Shown here piece after piece: positions 25,773 to 34,188 of a DNA stretch of 46,726 nt (positions within the stretch are counted from its first letter, which is position 1; each line of letters begins with the position of its first letter). A program made the position numbers and the translations under genes. The notes beneath the pieces are model-generated. The model did no database searches and had not been told where the DNA came from. It saw nothing but the letters and a program-made list of their open reading frames with translations. The stretch is from Rhodococcus sp. (in: high G+C Gram-positive bacteria) (GTDB lineage Bacteria; Actinomycetota; Actinomycetes; Mycobacteriales; Mycobacteriaceae): positions 1 through 46,726 of the forward strand of contig SEEV01000066.1 of assembly GCA_004211695.1 (NCBI GenBank), written 5' to 3'.

Positions 25773-26834
25773 ATGATGAACGACAGCACTGGCCTCCGAT
25801 TCGACGGACGAGTCGCCATCGTCACCGGCGCCGGTCGTGGCCTCGGCCGCGCTCACGCACTGCTTCTCGCGGAACGCGGCGCGAAAGTAGTGGTCAACGA
25901 CCTCGGCGGCTCGAAGGAGGGCGAGGGCAGCGATGGGGGCCCGGCGGACGACGTCGTGCAGGAAATCAGGGCAGCCGGCGGTGAGGCCGTCGCCGACACA
26001 CATAATGTCGGCCTCGAGGACGACTGCCACTCGCTCGTCGCCACCGCCGTCCGCGAGTTCGGACGGATCGACATCGTCGTGAACAATGCGGGCATCTCCC
26101 GCTGGGCCACGTTCCCCGAGGCTGACGCCGACAACCTCGAGCGCACGCTCGACGTGCACCTACGAGGTACCTGGCACACGACCCGCGCGGCGTGGCCCCA
26201 TATGGAGAAGCAAGGATATGGCCGTGTCGTCACGACGACATCGACCGGCATGCTCGGTCTGCCGGACAATCTCGCCTACGCGACAGCGAAGGGCGCACTC
26301 ATCGGATTCACCAGGAGCCTTGCCGTTGCGGCGGCTCCGAAGGGCATCCTCGTCAACTGCATCGCCCCGAATGCTGTTACCCGGCCAAGTCTCTCGGCGA
26401 AGAAGCCGAACATCGTCTCTGCCACTCAGGCAGATCCGGCGCTCCTGCAAGCGATGGAGACCGGACTCGTCTCCCCCATGGTCGCGTTCCTCGCACACGA
26501 GTCGTGCCCGGTGAACGGAGAGATTCTCGTCGCCGGCGCCAAGCGGTTCTCTCGATGGTTCCTTGGTATGACGCCCGGCTGGCTCTCCGACGGCGAGCCC
26601 GCGATCGAGGATGTCGTCGAGCACTGGGACGAGGTCAACGACCAAGATGGGTACTACGTCCCAGCCAGCCTCAACGACTGGTCGTCGAAATTCATGTCCC
26701 ATCTCGCGCGATTCGAGGCTTACGCCGACGCACAAGAGGACCTGCTCACGAATCAAGCGTCACACAAACTCTCAGCGGCGCCATGTCAGTCCCCTCGGGA
26801 TAGACGTTTCCGAACAGCTCCACGCCGGCAGTGA
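25773..26834 (+). CDS. SDR oxidoreductase, MFE-2/17beta-HSD4-like
   Basis: 353 residues from tandem ATGs at 25773/25776 after AAGGGAGA. The cofactor motif is TGAGRGLG (18-25) with VVNDLGGS, the signature of the hydroxyacyl-CoA dehydrogenase domain of multifunctional enzyme type 2. NNAG is at 104-107 and Ser157, Tyr169 and Lys173 form the catalytic set. Beyond the SDR fold, about 90 extra residues (GWLSDGEPAIEDVVEHWDEV onward) form a C-terminal extension seen in this subgroup. It probably oxidises a secondary alcohol or hydroxyacyl-CoA, and is paired with the divergent monooxygenase. Its end overlaps the HtaA gene by 89 bp tail to tail. Confidence 0.88.
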   Translation: MMNDSTGLRFDGRVAIVTGAGRGLGRAHALLLAERGAKVVVNDLGGSKEGEGSDGGPADDVVQEIRAAGGEAVADTHNVGLEDDCHSLVATAVREFGRIDIVVNNAGISRWATFPEADADNLERTLDVHLRGTWHTTRAAWPHMEKQGYGRVVTTTSTGMLGLPDNLAYATAKGALIGFTRSLAVAAAPKGILVNCIAPNAVTRPSLSAKKPNIVSATQADPALLQAMETGLVSPMVAFLAHESCPVNGEILVAGAKRFSRWFLGMTPGWLSDGEPAIEDVVEHWDEVNDQDGYYVPASLNDWSSKFMSHLARFEAYADAQEDLLTNQASHKLSAAPCQSPRDRRFRTAPRRQ

Positions 26835-27234
26835 CGAGTTGAGTCGGCACCTCGGGCAAGACGAGTTCTCCGCCCGAATAGGCTCGAGACGCTGGGCCGG
26901 TCGACACCACGGCGATGGGCTCGTCGGCATCACCGCTGATGCGGGTGGCCAGTACTCCACCCTCGGGCCCGATAACCAGCTCCGGGTCCATGATCAGAAT
27001 GTCGAGTAGGCCGTGATGCGCGATGAAATGGACGGAACCGGCGAAGGACAGCCTCCAATCGTCGCCCTCCTGGACGGCCCGCCGCAGCGGGAAGACGAAC
27101 TGTCCGTCTTCGCCCTCGGTGACACCGCCCTCGATCGTGCACTCCCCGCGGGCGATCAGGGTGACGTACCTGACGAGCGACCCCCGTACCGCCCAAGCGA
27201 GCGTTCCGGTGGGGGCCACTCGATCTCCCGACAC
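26746..27234 (-). CDS. Single HtaA-domain protein
   Basis: A 162-residue protein made of one HtaA domain: LAWAVRGSLVRYV near the start, GGVTEGEDGQFVFPL, then GSVHFIAHHGLLDILIMDPEL and a small-loop end. HtaA domains are best known from haem-binding cell-surface proteins of Corynebacterium, but this one has no signal peptide, sorting signal or membrane helix, so it should be cytoplasmic. It overlaps the stop of the AhpD-like gene by one base (TAGTG), so the two are co-translated. In this catabolic operon it may bind a hydrophobic ligand or haem; the function is not known. Confidence 0.75.
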   Translation of the reverse strand: MSGDRVAPTGTLAWAVRGSLVRYVTLIARGECTIEGGVTEGEDGQFVFPLRRAVQEGDDWRLSFAGSVHFIAHHGLLDILIMDPELVIGPEGGVLATRISGDADEPIAVVSTGPASRAYSGGELVLPEVPTQLVTAGVELFGNVYPEGTDMAPLRVCVTLDS

Positions 27235-27854
27235 TACCGCCTCGTCGAGGGAGCCGGGACGTGGTCGGGGGGAAAGCCGCTCATACCCGGCTCCAGCTCG
27301 AGACCTAGCGTTCGGAAGGCGATGCAGTGCATGTCGTAGGTGCCCACGGTGAACACGAAATCGATGAGTTGCTGCCGGTTGAATTGCGCCTCGAGCTTCG
27401 CCCAGGTCGCGTCGGACACGATCCTGTCCCCCGTCACCATTTCATCGATGGCTCTGACAACGGCGGCATCGGAGGGCGACCACTCGGAAGCGTCCGGGCC
27501 GACCGAGAGAGCTTCGATCTCGGGATCGGTGAGGTAGCCTCCCGCGCGACACATCCAGACGTGTTGCGCCCATTCGTATTCGCCGTAGCCGAGCCAGGTG
27601 GTTCGGAGGATCACCATCTCGCGATGCCGGTCCGACAGAGTCGAGTGACGCAAGTGGTTCGAGAACGGCATCCACCCGCGCACCAGGTCCGGGTGCCAGG
27701 CATAGATGCCGAGAATATTCGACTTCGGCCGCTCCGCGGGACCGGGAGTGGCCGTCCCACCGCCGGGGGCGTGAGCGCGGAGCGCAGCGAACGCTTCGTC
27801 GACGTCGTCGGTCCAGTCTTCAGTGGGGCGCGGTGGAATTCGTGGAGTTGTCAC
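27234..27854 (-). CDS. Carboxymuconolactone decarboxylase/AhpD-like protein
   Basis: A 206-residue all-helical protein of the CMD family. The core RHREMVILRTTWLGYGEYEWAQH (77-98) has the conserved Glu and His but lacks the CxxC of true AhpD peroxidase partners. Such single-domain proteins frequently occur in terpene, steroid and ring-cleavage clusters and may open lactones or act as dehydratase-like enzymes; the activity here is unknown. It is four bases behind the SDR and overlaps the HtaA gene, forming a three-gene operon. Confidence 0.85.
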   Translation of the reverse strand: MTTPRIPPRPTEDWTDDVDEAFAALRAHAPGGGTATPGPAERPKSNILGIYAWHPDLVRGWMPFSNHLRHSTLSDRHREMVILRTTWLGYGEYEWAQHVWMCRAGGYLTDPEIEALSVGPDASEWSPSDAAVVRAIDEMVTGDRIVSDATWAKLEAQFNRQQLIDFVFTVGTYDMHCIAFRTLGLELEPGMSGFPPDHVPAPSTRR

Positions 27855-27858
27855 GTTG

Positions 27859-28614
27859 TCACCCGATGAACGATCCGCCGTTGACGCTGAGCGTCTGGCC
27901 GGTCACGTATGAAGTGTCGTCGGAAACGAGGTACGAAACGGCCCCGGCGATGTCTTGGCCGGTACCCATGCGGCCGACAGGGATGTACTTGGCCATGTCC
28001 TCAGCCGACGGAATGGTCCCCTCCGACCGCTTCTTCTGCACGCTCGGCGTGTCGATCGACGACGGCGCCACGGTGTTGACCGTCACGCCGCTCTTCGCGA
28101 ACTCGACGGCGAGCGCCTTCGTCAGCGCCATCTGTCCGCCCTTCGATGCGGCGTAGTGGGCCATCCTCGGAGCGCCGCGCTGAGCGCTCGACGACGAGAT
28201 GAGGACCACACGGCCCCAGCCCGCCTCGACGAGATCAGGGAGGCAGGACTGGACGATATTGAACGTGCCGGTCAGGTTGATCTCGAGGGTGCTGTTCCAC
28301 TGTTCGAGAGTCATGCCCAAGAACGCCTGCTGAGGGGCGACAGCCGCATTCGCGACCACGACCGCGATCGGTCCGAGATCCGCGCGTGCCGCCGCGACGG
28401 CGGTGTCGATCTGTTCGCGGTTCGCCACGTCGGCTCGGTAGCCCTTGGCCGTACCGCCGGCGGCGGCGATGTCGGCAGCAGCAGCCTCGGCCGTGCCCTC
28501 CGCGCAGTCGATGACAGCGACCTTGAAGCCGTCGTGGGCCAGACGCTGAGCGATCGACAGCCCGATACCTGCGGCCCCGCCGGTGACGACTGCAACGCGA
28601 TCCGGAACCGTCAC
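27859..28614 (-). CDS. Short-chain dehydrogenase/reductase
   Basis: A 251-residue SDR from GTG at 28614, with GGAGGGCGAGCGCG upstream. TGGAAGIG (11-18) binds the cofactor, and the serine cluster at 140-143, Tyr154 and Lys158 are catalytic. The structural NNAG motif reads ANAA (88-91), a rare change next to the active site. It leads an operon with the CMD-like and HtaA genes and is divergent from the IclR regulator with a shared operator at 28752-28778. It is a close relative of the SDR at 18411-19151. Confidence 0.92.
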   Translation of the reverse strand: MTVPDRVAVVTGGAAGIGLSIAQRLAHDGFKVAVIDCAEGTAEAAAADIAAAGGTAKGYRADVANREQIDTAVAAARADLGPIAVVVANAAVAPQQAFLGMTLEQWNSTLEINLTGTFNIVQSCLPDLVEAGWGRVVLISSSSAQRGAPRMAHYAASKGGQMALTKALAVEFAKSGVTVNTVAPSSIDTPSVQKKRSEGTIPSAEDMAKYIPVGRMGTGQDIAGAVSYLVSDDTSYVTGQTLSVNGGSFIG

Positions 28615-28751
28615 CGCGCTCGCCCTCCATGGAGCTCAGAATTGCTCGCATTCCGCATGACGCACGCTTCCTCTCAGTTGACGGCCCGGTACCCGAAGCG
28701 CCCGGTTCGTCTCCGAGGGGTTACTTCGACGTGCCAGCACAGTAGAATCCA

Positions 28752-28778
28752 TTCAACGGAACACTCGTTCTGTTGAAC
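28752..28778. promoter_or_regulatory. IclR-type operator (site A)
   Basis: TTCAACGGAAC and GTTCTGTTGAA form an inverted repeat with 11-bp arms, one mismatch and a 4-base spacer. On the minus strand 28764-28778 reads GTTCAACAGAACGAG, the motif shared with sites at 29771, 37369, 38761 and 41449. It lies between the IclR gene and the divergent SDR operon and should control both. Confidence 0.7.
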
Positions 28779-28853
28779 AACGAAATCAAGAGTCGCTTAG
28801 GCTACGGCAGTTGTCAAGCCACTGTTGGTAATTCGAAATGAAATGAGTGGGCG

Positions 28854-29666
28854 ATGAGCAAGCTGACAGATGAGACCGAACTCGAGCCCGGTAACGAAGG
28901 GCGCCGTCGTCAACCCCTCGCACGCGGCATCGAACTTCTCACCTTCATGATCGAGAGCGACCAGGACACCCATGGCGTGCGAGAACTCGCCGGGCACCTG
29001 GGCGTGAGTCCCAGCACCGCCCATCGACTGGTGACCGACCTCGAGAAACTCGGCATGGTGCGACGGGCCGAGAACGGCTCCTATCGGCTCGGACTGGAGT
29101 TTCTGCGGCTCGCCTGGACGACGACGAACCGGTTCCCGATGCAGGATCTGTCGGCCGAGACGCTGCATGAGCTCACGGAACAGTCGGGAGAGTCCTCGTT
29201 CTTCACGTTGTACGACGAGCAACGACACCAGATGATGTTCACGCTTTCGGTCGATTCCCCGCATCCGCTCCGCTACACGTTGCCGTTGCGGCAGTGGCTT
29301 CCGTTGCACACGGGTGCGAGCGGGCTCGCAATCCTTGCCTTTCTGCCCGACAAAGTTCGAGAAGCGATCGCCCACGGCCCGCTGCCGGCGTCGACGGATC
29401 GAACGCTCACAGACCCCGATGACCTCCTCGCACGGTTGACGAGCATCCGCCAAGAGGGCTACTCGATCACCCACGGAGAGCGCATCGAAGGTGCGGTCGC
29501 GATAGCGGCACCAGTGTTCGGCCTCTCCGGAAGCGTGATCGGCGCGATCGGCGTCTCCATTCCGGAGGCACGATTCGACGCGACGAACGCATCGTCGCTG
29601 GCGGCTCTCGTCCGCCAGGCGGCGGACCGGATCACTCAGTTCATCTCGGGAGACCGGCAGCGGTAA
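28854..29666 (+). CDS. IclR-family transcriptional regulator
   Basis: A 270-residue regulator. The winged helix is GVRELAGHLGVSPSTAHRLVTDLEKLGMVRRAENGSYRLG, and the C-terminal effector domain contains LPLHTGASGLAILAFLP and VAIAAPVFGLSGSVIGAIGVSIPEA, the typical ligand pocket segments. IclR proteins of catabolic clusters sense an aromatic or acid intermediate and act as activator or repressor. The recurring motif upstream of five transcription units marks it as the likely master regulator of 26.7-41.3 kb. Confidence 0.93.
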   Translation: MSKLTDETELEPGNEGRRRQPLARGIELLTFMIESDQDTHGVRELAGHLGVSPSTAHRLVTDLEKLGMVRRAENGSYRLGLEFLRLAWTTTNRFPMQDLSAETLHELTEQSGESSFFTLYDEQRHQMMFTLSVDSPHPLRYTLPLRQWLPLHTGASGLAILAFLPDKVREAIAHGPLPASTDRTLTDPDDLLARLTSIRQEGYSITHGERIEGAVAIAAPVFGLSGSVIGAIGVSIPEARFDATNASSLAALVRQAADRITQFISGDRQR

Positions 29667-29765
29667 CCGCTTCACACGGTCGAATCCACGCGCCGCGGCG
29701 GCACGACACATGGTTGACAGTTTCCCGCGCGGGTCGATACGGTTGTTGCGTTATAGAGACCATGT

Positions 29766-29786
29766 GTTCCGTTAAACGAAACGAAC
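29766..29786. promoter_or_regulatory. IclR-type operator (site B)
   Basis: GTTCC, GTTAAACGAAACGAA (29771-29785) lies 86 bp before the ferredoxin reductase start. Over 23 positions it agrees with the site at 41445-41467 at 19, far more than expected by chance for two spacers 12 kb apart. Confidence 0.65.
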
Positions 29787-29871
29787 GCGTGAGGTCAGTG
29801 CGCACCCTCAGCTTTCGGAACTCTGACCGACCATGGGCTTCCGCGATCTGACGACCGTAAGGACTTGAACC

Positions 29872-31101
29872 ATGCCTGAATTGGGCGCTGACCGCCGCGT
29901 CGTCGTAGTCGGCGCCTCCCTTGCCGGCACACGCACCGTGCAGGGTCTCCGTACCAACGGTCATTCGGGTTCGATAACCCTTGTCGGCGCCGAGGCCGAG
30001 CTGCCCTACGATCGCCCGCCACTTTCGAAGGACCTGCTCAAATCGGAGTGGACCGACGCCGCAGTGGAAGGGAATCGGCTTGTCACGCTAGCCGAACTCG
30101 ACGAACTCGATGTCGATGTGAGGCTCGGAGCCGCGGCCACCGGACTCGACACCACATCGCGAACCGTTGCTCTCGCCGACGGCTCCACCCTCGACTATGA
30201 CGTTCTCGTCATCGCCACAGGGGCCATCGCGCGTCGTTCACCGTGGCAGCCGGCTTCCGGAGTGTTCCAACTCCGCACACTCAGCGAGTCGCGATCGATC
30301 GCAGCCCGACTCGCCCTCCAGGAGCCGGTCGTCGTCGTCGGCGGCGGATTCATCGGCACCGAGATCGCCACTGCGGCCGTGGCGTCGGGCTGTTCGGTCA
30401 CGGTCGTGGACCCCCTCGCCGAGCCGATGGAACGTCTCGTCGGACCCGAGATCGCGAACCTCCTCGTCGACCTACACCGCCGCAACGGCGTAGCGACCAG
30501 ATTCGGCGTCGGGGTTACCGACATCCGCGGTGAGGCCGGCGCGCTCACCGTTGTCCTGGACGACGGTACGGAGCTCGAGGCGTCGACGGCAGTGGTGGGA
30601 ATCGGCTCCATCCCCTCGACCGAGTGGCTCATAGGCTCCGGTCTCACACTCGACGACGGCGTGCTCACCGACGGGCATCTCCATGCCATCGGCGCAGATG
30701 ACGTGTACGCGATCGGCGACGTCGCGCGCTGGCCGCACCCGGGCCGGGGCGTGGATGTCCGCGCCGAGCACTGGACGAACGCCAACGATCAAGCCAGATA
30801 CGTCGCGAAAGCCATTACGGGAGGCACAGCCGAGGGGTATGACTCCTCGGACTACGTGTGGTCCGACCAATACGACTGGAAAGTGCACTCGGTCGGCTGG
30901 CGCGATCCGGCTGGTAGCTCGATCGTCCTCGGCGACTTCGGCGAAGACGGCAGGGTCGCGGTCGTCCACGCCGACGCGGACGGCAACGCGTGCGGCGCTG
31001 TGACGGTGAACTGGGTGCGCGCCCTCAGTCAGGTGCGACGGGCACTCGCCGTGCGTGGCCCGGCTGAGGCAATAGTCAAGGAACTGCGGCAACGGGCCTG
31101 A
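29872..31101 (+). CDS. FAD-dependent ferredoxin reductase (putidaredoxin-reductase type)
   Basis: A 409-residue reductase. FAD motif VVVVGASLAGTRTVQGLR, the PYDRPPLSK loop, the NAD motif VVVVGGGFIGTEIATAA and the C-terminal DVYAIGDVARWPH are all intact. It starts an operon with a 7Fe ferredoxin and an FprA-like reductase and should feed electrons to the ferredoxins of the block, notably that of the P450 at 35951-37240, whose own operon lacks a reductase. Control by the IclR protein is suggested by site B. Confidence 0.93.
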   Translation: MPELGADRRVVVVGASLAGTRTVQGLRTNGHSGSITLVGAEAELPYDRPPLSKDLLKSEWTDAAVEGNRLVTLAELDELDVDVRLGAAATGLDTTSRTVALADGSTLDYDVLVIATGAIARRSPWQPASGVFQLRTLSESRSIAARLALQEPVVVVGGGFIGTEIATAAVASGCSVTVVDPLAEPMERLVGPEIANLLVDLHRRNGVATRFGVGVTDIRGEAGALTVVLDDGTELEASTAVVGIGSIPSTEWLIGSGLTLDDGVLTDGHLHAIGADDVYAIGDVARWPHPGRGVDVRAEHWTNANDQARYVAKAITGGTAEGYDSSDYVWSDQYDWKVHSVGWRDPAGSSIVLGDFGEDGRVAVVHADADGNACGAVTVNWVRALSQVRRALAVRGPAEAIVKELRQRA

Positions 31102-31137
31102 GTCGTCCGAGCTGCACCAGCAAGGAAGGAAGCGGTC

Positions 31138-31461
31138 ATGGTCTATGTAGTCACAGAGGCGTGCGTCGATATCCAGGACAAGAGCTGTATGCAGGATTGT
31201 CCGGCCGATTGCATCTTCGAAGGCGGCCGGATGACGTACATCAATCCGGACCTGTGCATCGACTGCGGTGCCTGCGTCTTGTTGTGCCCGGTCGACGCGA
31301 TCTACTACGAAGCCGAGATCCCCAGCGATCAGGAGCTTTTCATCGAAGTGAACCAGCGGTTCTTCGGCGAGACGGAGACGCCGAAAAGCGGTCGCAAGGG
31401 CGGGAAGATCGACTACGACGTCGACGTGGTCGCCGCCCTCTCGCCACGAGGAGCCCGTTGA
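31138..31461 (+). CDS. 7Fe (3Fe-4S/4Fe-4S) ferredoxin, FdxA type
   Basis: A 107-residue ferredoxin. Cys9, 17 and 50 are placed to bind the 3Fe-4S cluster, and Cys21, 40, 43 and 46 the 4Fe-4S cluster; Cys25 is the extra cysteine common in FdxA. ACVDIQDKSCMQDCPADCIFEG and CIDCGACVLLCPVDAIYYE are nearly the consensus of mycobacterial FdxA. The last 30 residues form the usual C-terminal tail. It lies between two different reductases, and its TGA overlaps the TTG start of the second. Confidence 0.95.
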   Translation: MVYVVTEACVDIQDKSCMQDCPADCIFEGGRMTYINPDLCIDCGACVLLCPVDAIYYEAEIPSDQELFIEVNQRFFGETETPKSGRKGGKIDYDVDVVAALSPRGAR

Positions 31462-32789
31462 GCGTGACCTCCCTCAGAATCGCAGTAGTCGGCTCGGGCC
31501 CGTCGGGTTCCTACTGCGCGCAGCTACTCGCCGAGGAGTCGGAGTCGCCGGTCGAGGTGGACGTCTTCGAGCGATTGCCGGCTCCGTTCGGCCTCGTGCG
31601 CTACGGCGTCGCCCCCGACCATCCGAAGATCAAGACCATCACGACGTCGTTCTCCGAGGTGTTCGAGGAGACTCCCGGCTTGCGCTTCCTCGGCAATGTG
31701 CAGGTGGGTTCGGATATCACCCTGGACGAACTCCGCAGGCACTACGACGGGGTCGTGTTCGCCACCGGGGCCCCGCTCGATCGGCGGCTCGGCGTTCCCG
31801 GGGAAGATCTGGCCGGCGCTCACGCGGTTCGGGAATTCGTGTCCTGGTACGGCGGTCATCCGGATGCCCCACCGAACGCATTTCTGCTCGACGGGCGCCG
31901 AGCGGTCGTCATCGGTGTGGGAAACGTCGCACTCGACGCGGCCCGCATGCTGGTGCGCACCACGGAGGAACTGCGCGCCACCGATGTGCCCGAGCATATC
32001 GTCGATGCGTTCGCGGCGAGCACCTATCGCGAGGTCGTCATCGTCGGTCGACGGGGCCCCGCGTATGCGAAGTTCACCAACAAGGAATTCATCGAGCTAC
32101 TCGACCTCGAGAACTGCGATGTCGTAGTCGACCCTGCCGATCTCGAACTCGATGCCGAGCAACAGGCACACATCGACTCCTCCCCTCCTGCCGCACGATT
32201 GTTCGCCTCGTTCGTGAAAGCGGCTGAGCGCGGTGCGCTCGGCCGAGAGAAAACGGTGCGCTTCGTCTTCGATCGCTCTCCCGTCGAATTCCTCGGAGAA
32301 GACGGTTCGGTGTCGGGCGTACGCCTGGCGAAGACCAGCAACCCATCTGTCACGGAAACACTCGATACCGACCTCGTTTTCCGCTCGGTCGGATACCTGG
32401 GCAAGGCGCTGGACGGTCTCCCATTCGACGCCGAGACTGCCACTGTTCCCCACCGCGACTCCCGCGTGCTCGATGGCGAGGAAGTAGTACCCGGCGTGTA
32501 CATCGCCGGATGGATCAAGCGCGGACCGACCGGAGTCGTCGGGACGAATCGCCGGTGTGCCTTGGAGACCGTCACCGCGATCCTCGAGGACACTGCGTCG
32601 AAGACATCGTCGGCCACCACCGCGTCCGCAGTGGACGAACTTCTGCGGTCGCGGGGCATCCAGGTCGTCGACTGGGCGGCCTGGCGAACGATCGATGAGG
32701 CAGAACGCGCGGCGGGCGAGTCGACGGGACGCGAGCGTGTGAAACTGCACGACCGCGCCGAAATGCTGCAGCTCGCCGCGGCGAAATGA
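31458..32789 (+). CDS. FprA-like NADPH-ferredoxin reductase
   Basis: A 443-residue adrenodoxin-reductase-type enzyme. The TTG at 31458 is chosen (GAGGAG four bases upstream, stop/start overlap with the ferredoxin); a GTG at 31464 is possible. IAVVGSGPSGSYCAQLL binds FAD, FGLVRYGVAPDHPKIK is the family signature, VIGVGNVALDAARML binds NADPH, and GWIKRGPTGVVGTNR is the conserved C-terminal element. It reduces ferredoxins with NADPH. Together with the NADH-type reductase two genes upstream it gives the operon two entry points for electrons. Confidence 0.92.
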   Translation: MSVTSLRIAVVGSGPSGSYCAQLLAEESESPVEVDVFERLPAPFGLVRYGVAPDHPKIKTITTSFSEVFEETPGLRFLGNVQVGSDITLDELRRHYDGVVFATGAPLDRRLGVPGEDLAGAHAVREFVSWYGGHPDAPPNAFLLDGRRAVVIGVGNVALDAARMLVRTTEELRATDVPEHIVDAFAASTYREVVIVGRRGPAYAKFTNKEFIELLDLENCDVVVDPADLELDAEQQAHIDSSPPAARLFASFVKAAERGALGREKTVRFVFDRSPVEFLGEDGSVSGVRLAKTSNPSVTETLDTDLVFRSVGYLGKALDGLPFDAETATVPHRDSRVLDGEEVVPGVYIAGWIKRGPTGVVGTNRRCALETVTAILEDTASKTSSATTASAVDELLRSRGIQVVDWAAWRTIDEAERAAGESTGRERVKLHDRAEMLQLAAAK

Positions 32790-32896
32790 TGCGACTCGGC
32801 TGACCGTGGCCACCGGACACTGAAAGGTCGGCCAGCCGGACGAATTCACCAGCACCGGCGCTCTGTACGGACGCAGCTGCCTCTGTCCTTCGCTAC

Positions 32897-32937
32897 GCGT
32901 AGGCCCCTGCGGCATCAATCACCGCAGGGGCCTACGC
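32897..32937. terminator. Bidirectional terminator hairpin
   Basis: GCGTAGGCCCCTGCGG and CCGCAGGGGCCTACGC form a perfect 16-bp stem with a 9-base loop. It sits between two convergent operons, 108 bp after the FprA stop and 22 bp before the CoA-transferase stop, and can serve both. Confidence 0.9.
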
Positions 32938-32958
32938 AAGCGGGCTGTGTTCACCGTC

Positions 32959-34188
32959 CTACGTTGTGATGCCCACCGCCGACGGCACACCGACCACACC
33001 GTCAGTTACGAGTACCGCTATCTCTTCCCCGGTTAGTCCGAGCTCGGTCCTGAGAATGTCGTCCGAGTCCTCGCCCAGCGCGGGAGGATAGACAGGTTCG
33101 ACATCGGCGGTATCGACGAAACGAATCGGCACAGCGACGTTCTCGAACTCGACCGTTTCGTTCCCCACCAGCACGAGCGAGCCGTCGTCGGCGGCGCGCG
33201 CGTCGGCAAGCGCTTCGAGCACGTTCTTCACAGGTGCTACTGGAACCGACGCCGCGGTGAGCAGATCGACCCACTCTCCGGCCGGGCGCTCCGCGATCCT
33301 GGCCTCGAGGATGGCCGACAGAGCATCCCTGTTCCGCAGCCGAGTCGCAGCGTCCACGAAACGCTCGTCGACGATCAGCTCGTCAAGCCCGACAACATGA
33401 CAGAGGTCTTCCCACATGCGCGGCGTATTGGCAGTGACAACGAACTCACGGCCGTCTCCACCGCGGAAGGAACGGTAGGTCGCGATGGAATCGTGTGCTG
33501 CCCCTTGCGGACCGGGTGCGACCCCGTTGAGGTTGGTGTAGAGGGCCTGGTAGGACAGCATCGCCAACTGCCCGCGGAGCATCGAGACATCGACGATCCG
33601 CCCGCGGCCGGATTTACCGCGGGCGTGAAGAGCGCCGAGGACACCGATCACTGCGTACAGGCCGGCGACCACGTCACCGGCCGGAATCCCGAGCCGGGCT
33701 GCCGGGGAACCCGCGTGTCCATTCAGACTCATCACCCCGCTGAGCGCCTGCACGACCATGTCGTACGCCGGCCGGTCACGCCACGGACCTTCCTGTCCGA
33801 AGCCGCTGATCGACGCCCAGATCAGCGTGGGATGTTCCTCGACGAACTGCTCCGGCACGAGTCCGAGTCTGGTGGTGACTCCGGGTCGGAAGTTCTCGAT
33901 CACGATGTCGGCTCCGGCGATCAGACGTCTCACGACGTCACGACCGCGCGGCGACTTGAGGTCGACCGCAATGCTGCGCTTGTTGCGGTTGTTGGCGAGG
34001 TAATACGCGCTGTCACCGTCAAGCTCCGGACCGGCGATCGTCCGACTGGAATCTCCGCCGAGCGCCTCGACTTTGATGACGTCTGCACCAAGGTCTCCGA
34101 GGAGCTGCGTCGCCGACGGACCGGAGAGGAAGGTCGTCAGATCGATGATCCGGATCCCCTCCAATGGTGGTCGTTCCACCGAAATCAC
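32959..34188 (-). CDS. CaiB/BaiF-family CoA-transferase
   Basis: A 409-residue class III CoA-transferase starting with GTG, overlapping the thiolase stop by four bases (GTGA). The N-terminal signature GIRIIDLTTFLSGPSATQLL then DVIKVEALGGDSSR is complete, the catalytic aspartate is Asp172 in IPAGDVVAGL, and ISGFGQEGPWRDRPAYD is the conserved loop. It moves CoA between carboxylates. As the last gene of the P450 operon it probably activates the acid formed after oxidation, or recycles CoA from a cleavage product. Confidence 0.93.
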   Translation of the reverse strand: MISVERPPLEGIRIIDLTTFLSGPSATQLLGDLGADVIKVEALGGDSSRTIAGPELDGDSAYYLANNRNKRSIAVDLKSPRGRDVVRRLIAGADIVIENFRPGVTTRLGLVPEQFVEEHPTLIWASISGFGQEGPWRDRPAYDMVVQALSGVMSLNGHAGSPAARLGIPAGDVVAGLYAVIGVLGALHARGKSGRGRIVDVSMLRGQLAMLSYQALYTNLNGVAPGPQGAAHDSIATYRSFRGGDGREFVVTANTPRMWEDLCHVVGLDELIVDERFVDAATRLRNRDALSAILEARIAERPAGEWVDLLTAASVPVAPVKNVLEALADARAADDGSLVLVGNETVEFENVAVPIRFVDTADVEPVYPPALGEDSDDILRTELGLTGEEIAVLVTDGVVGVPSAVGITT

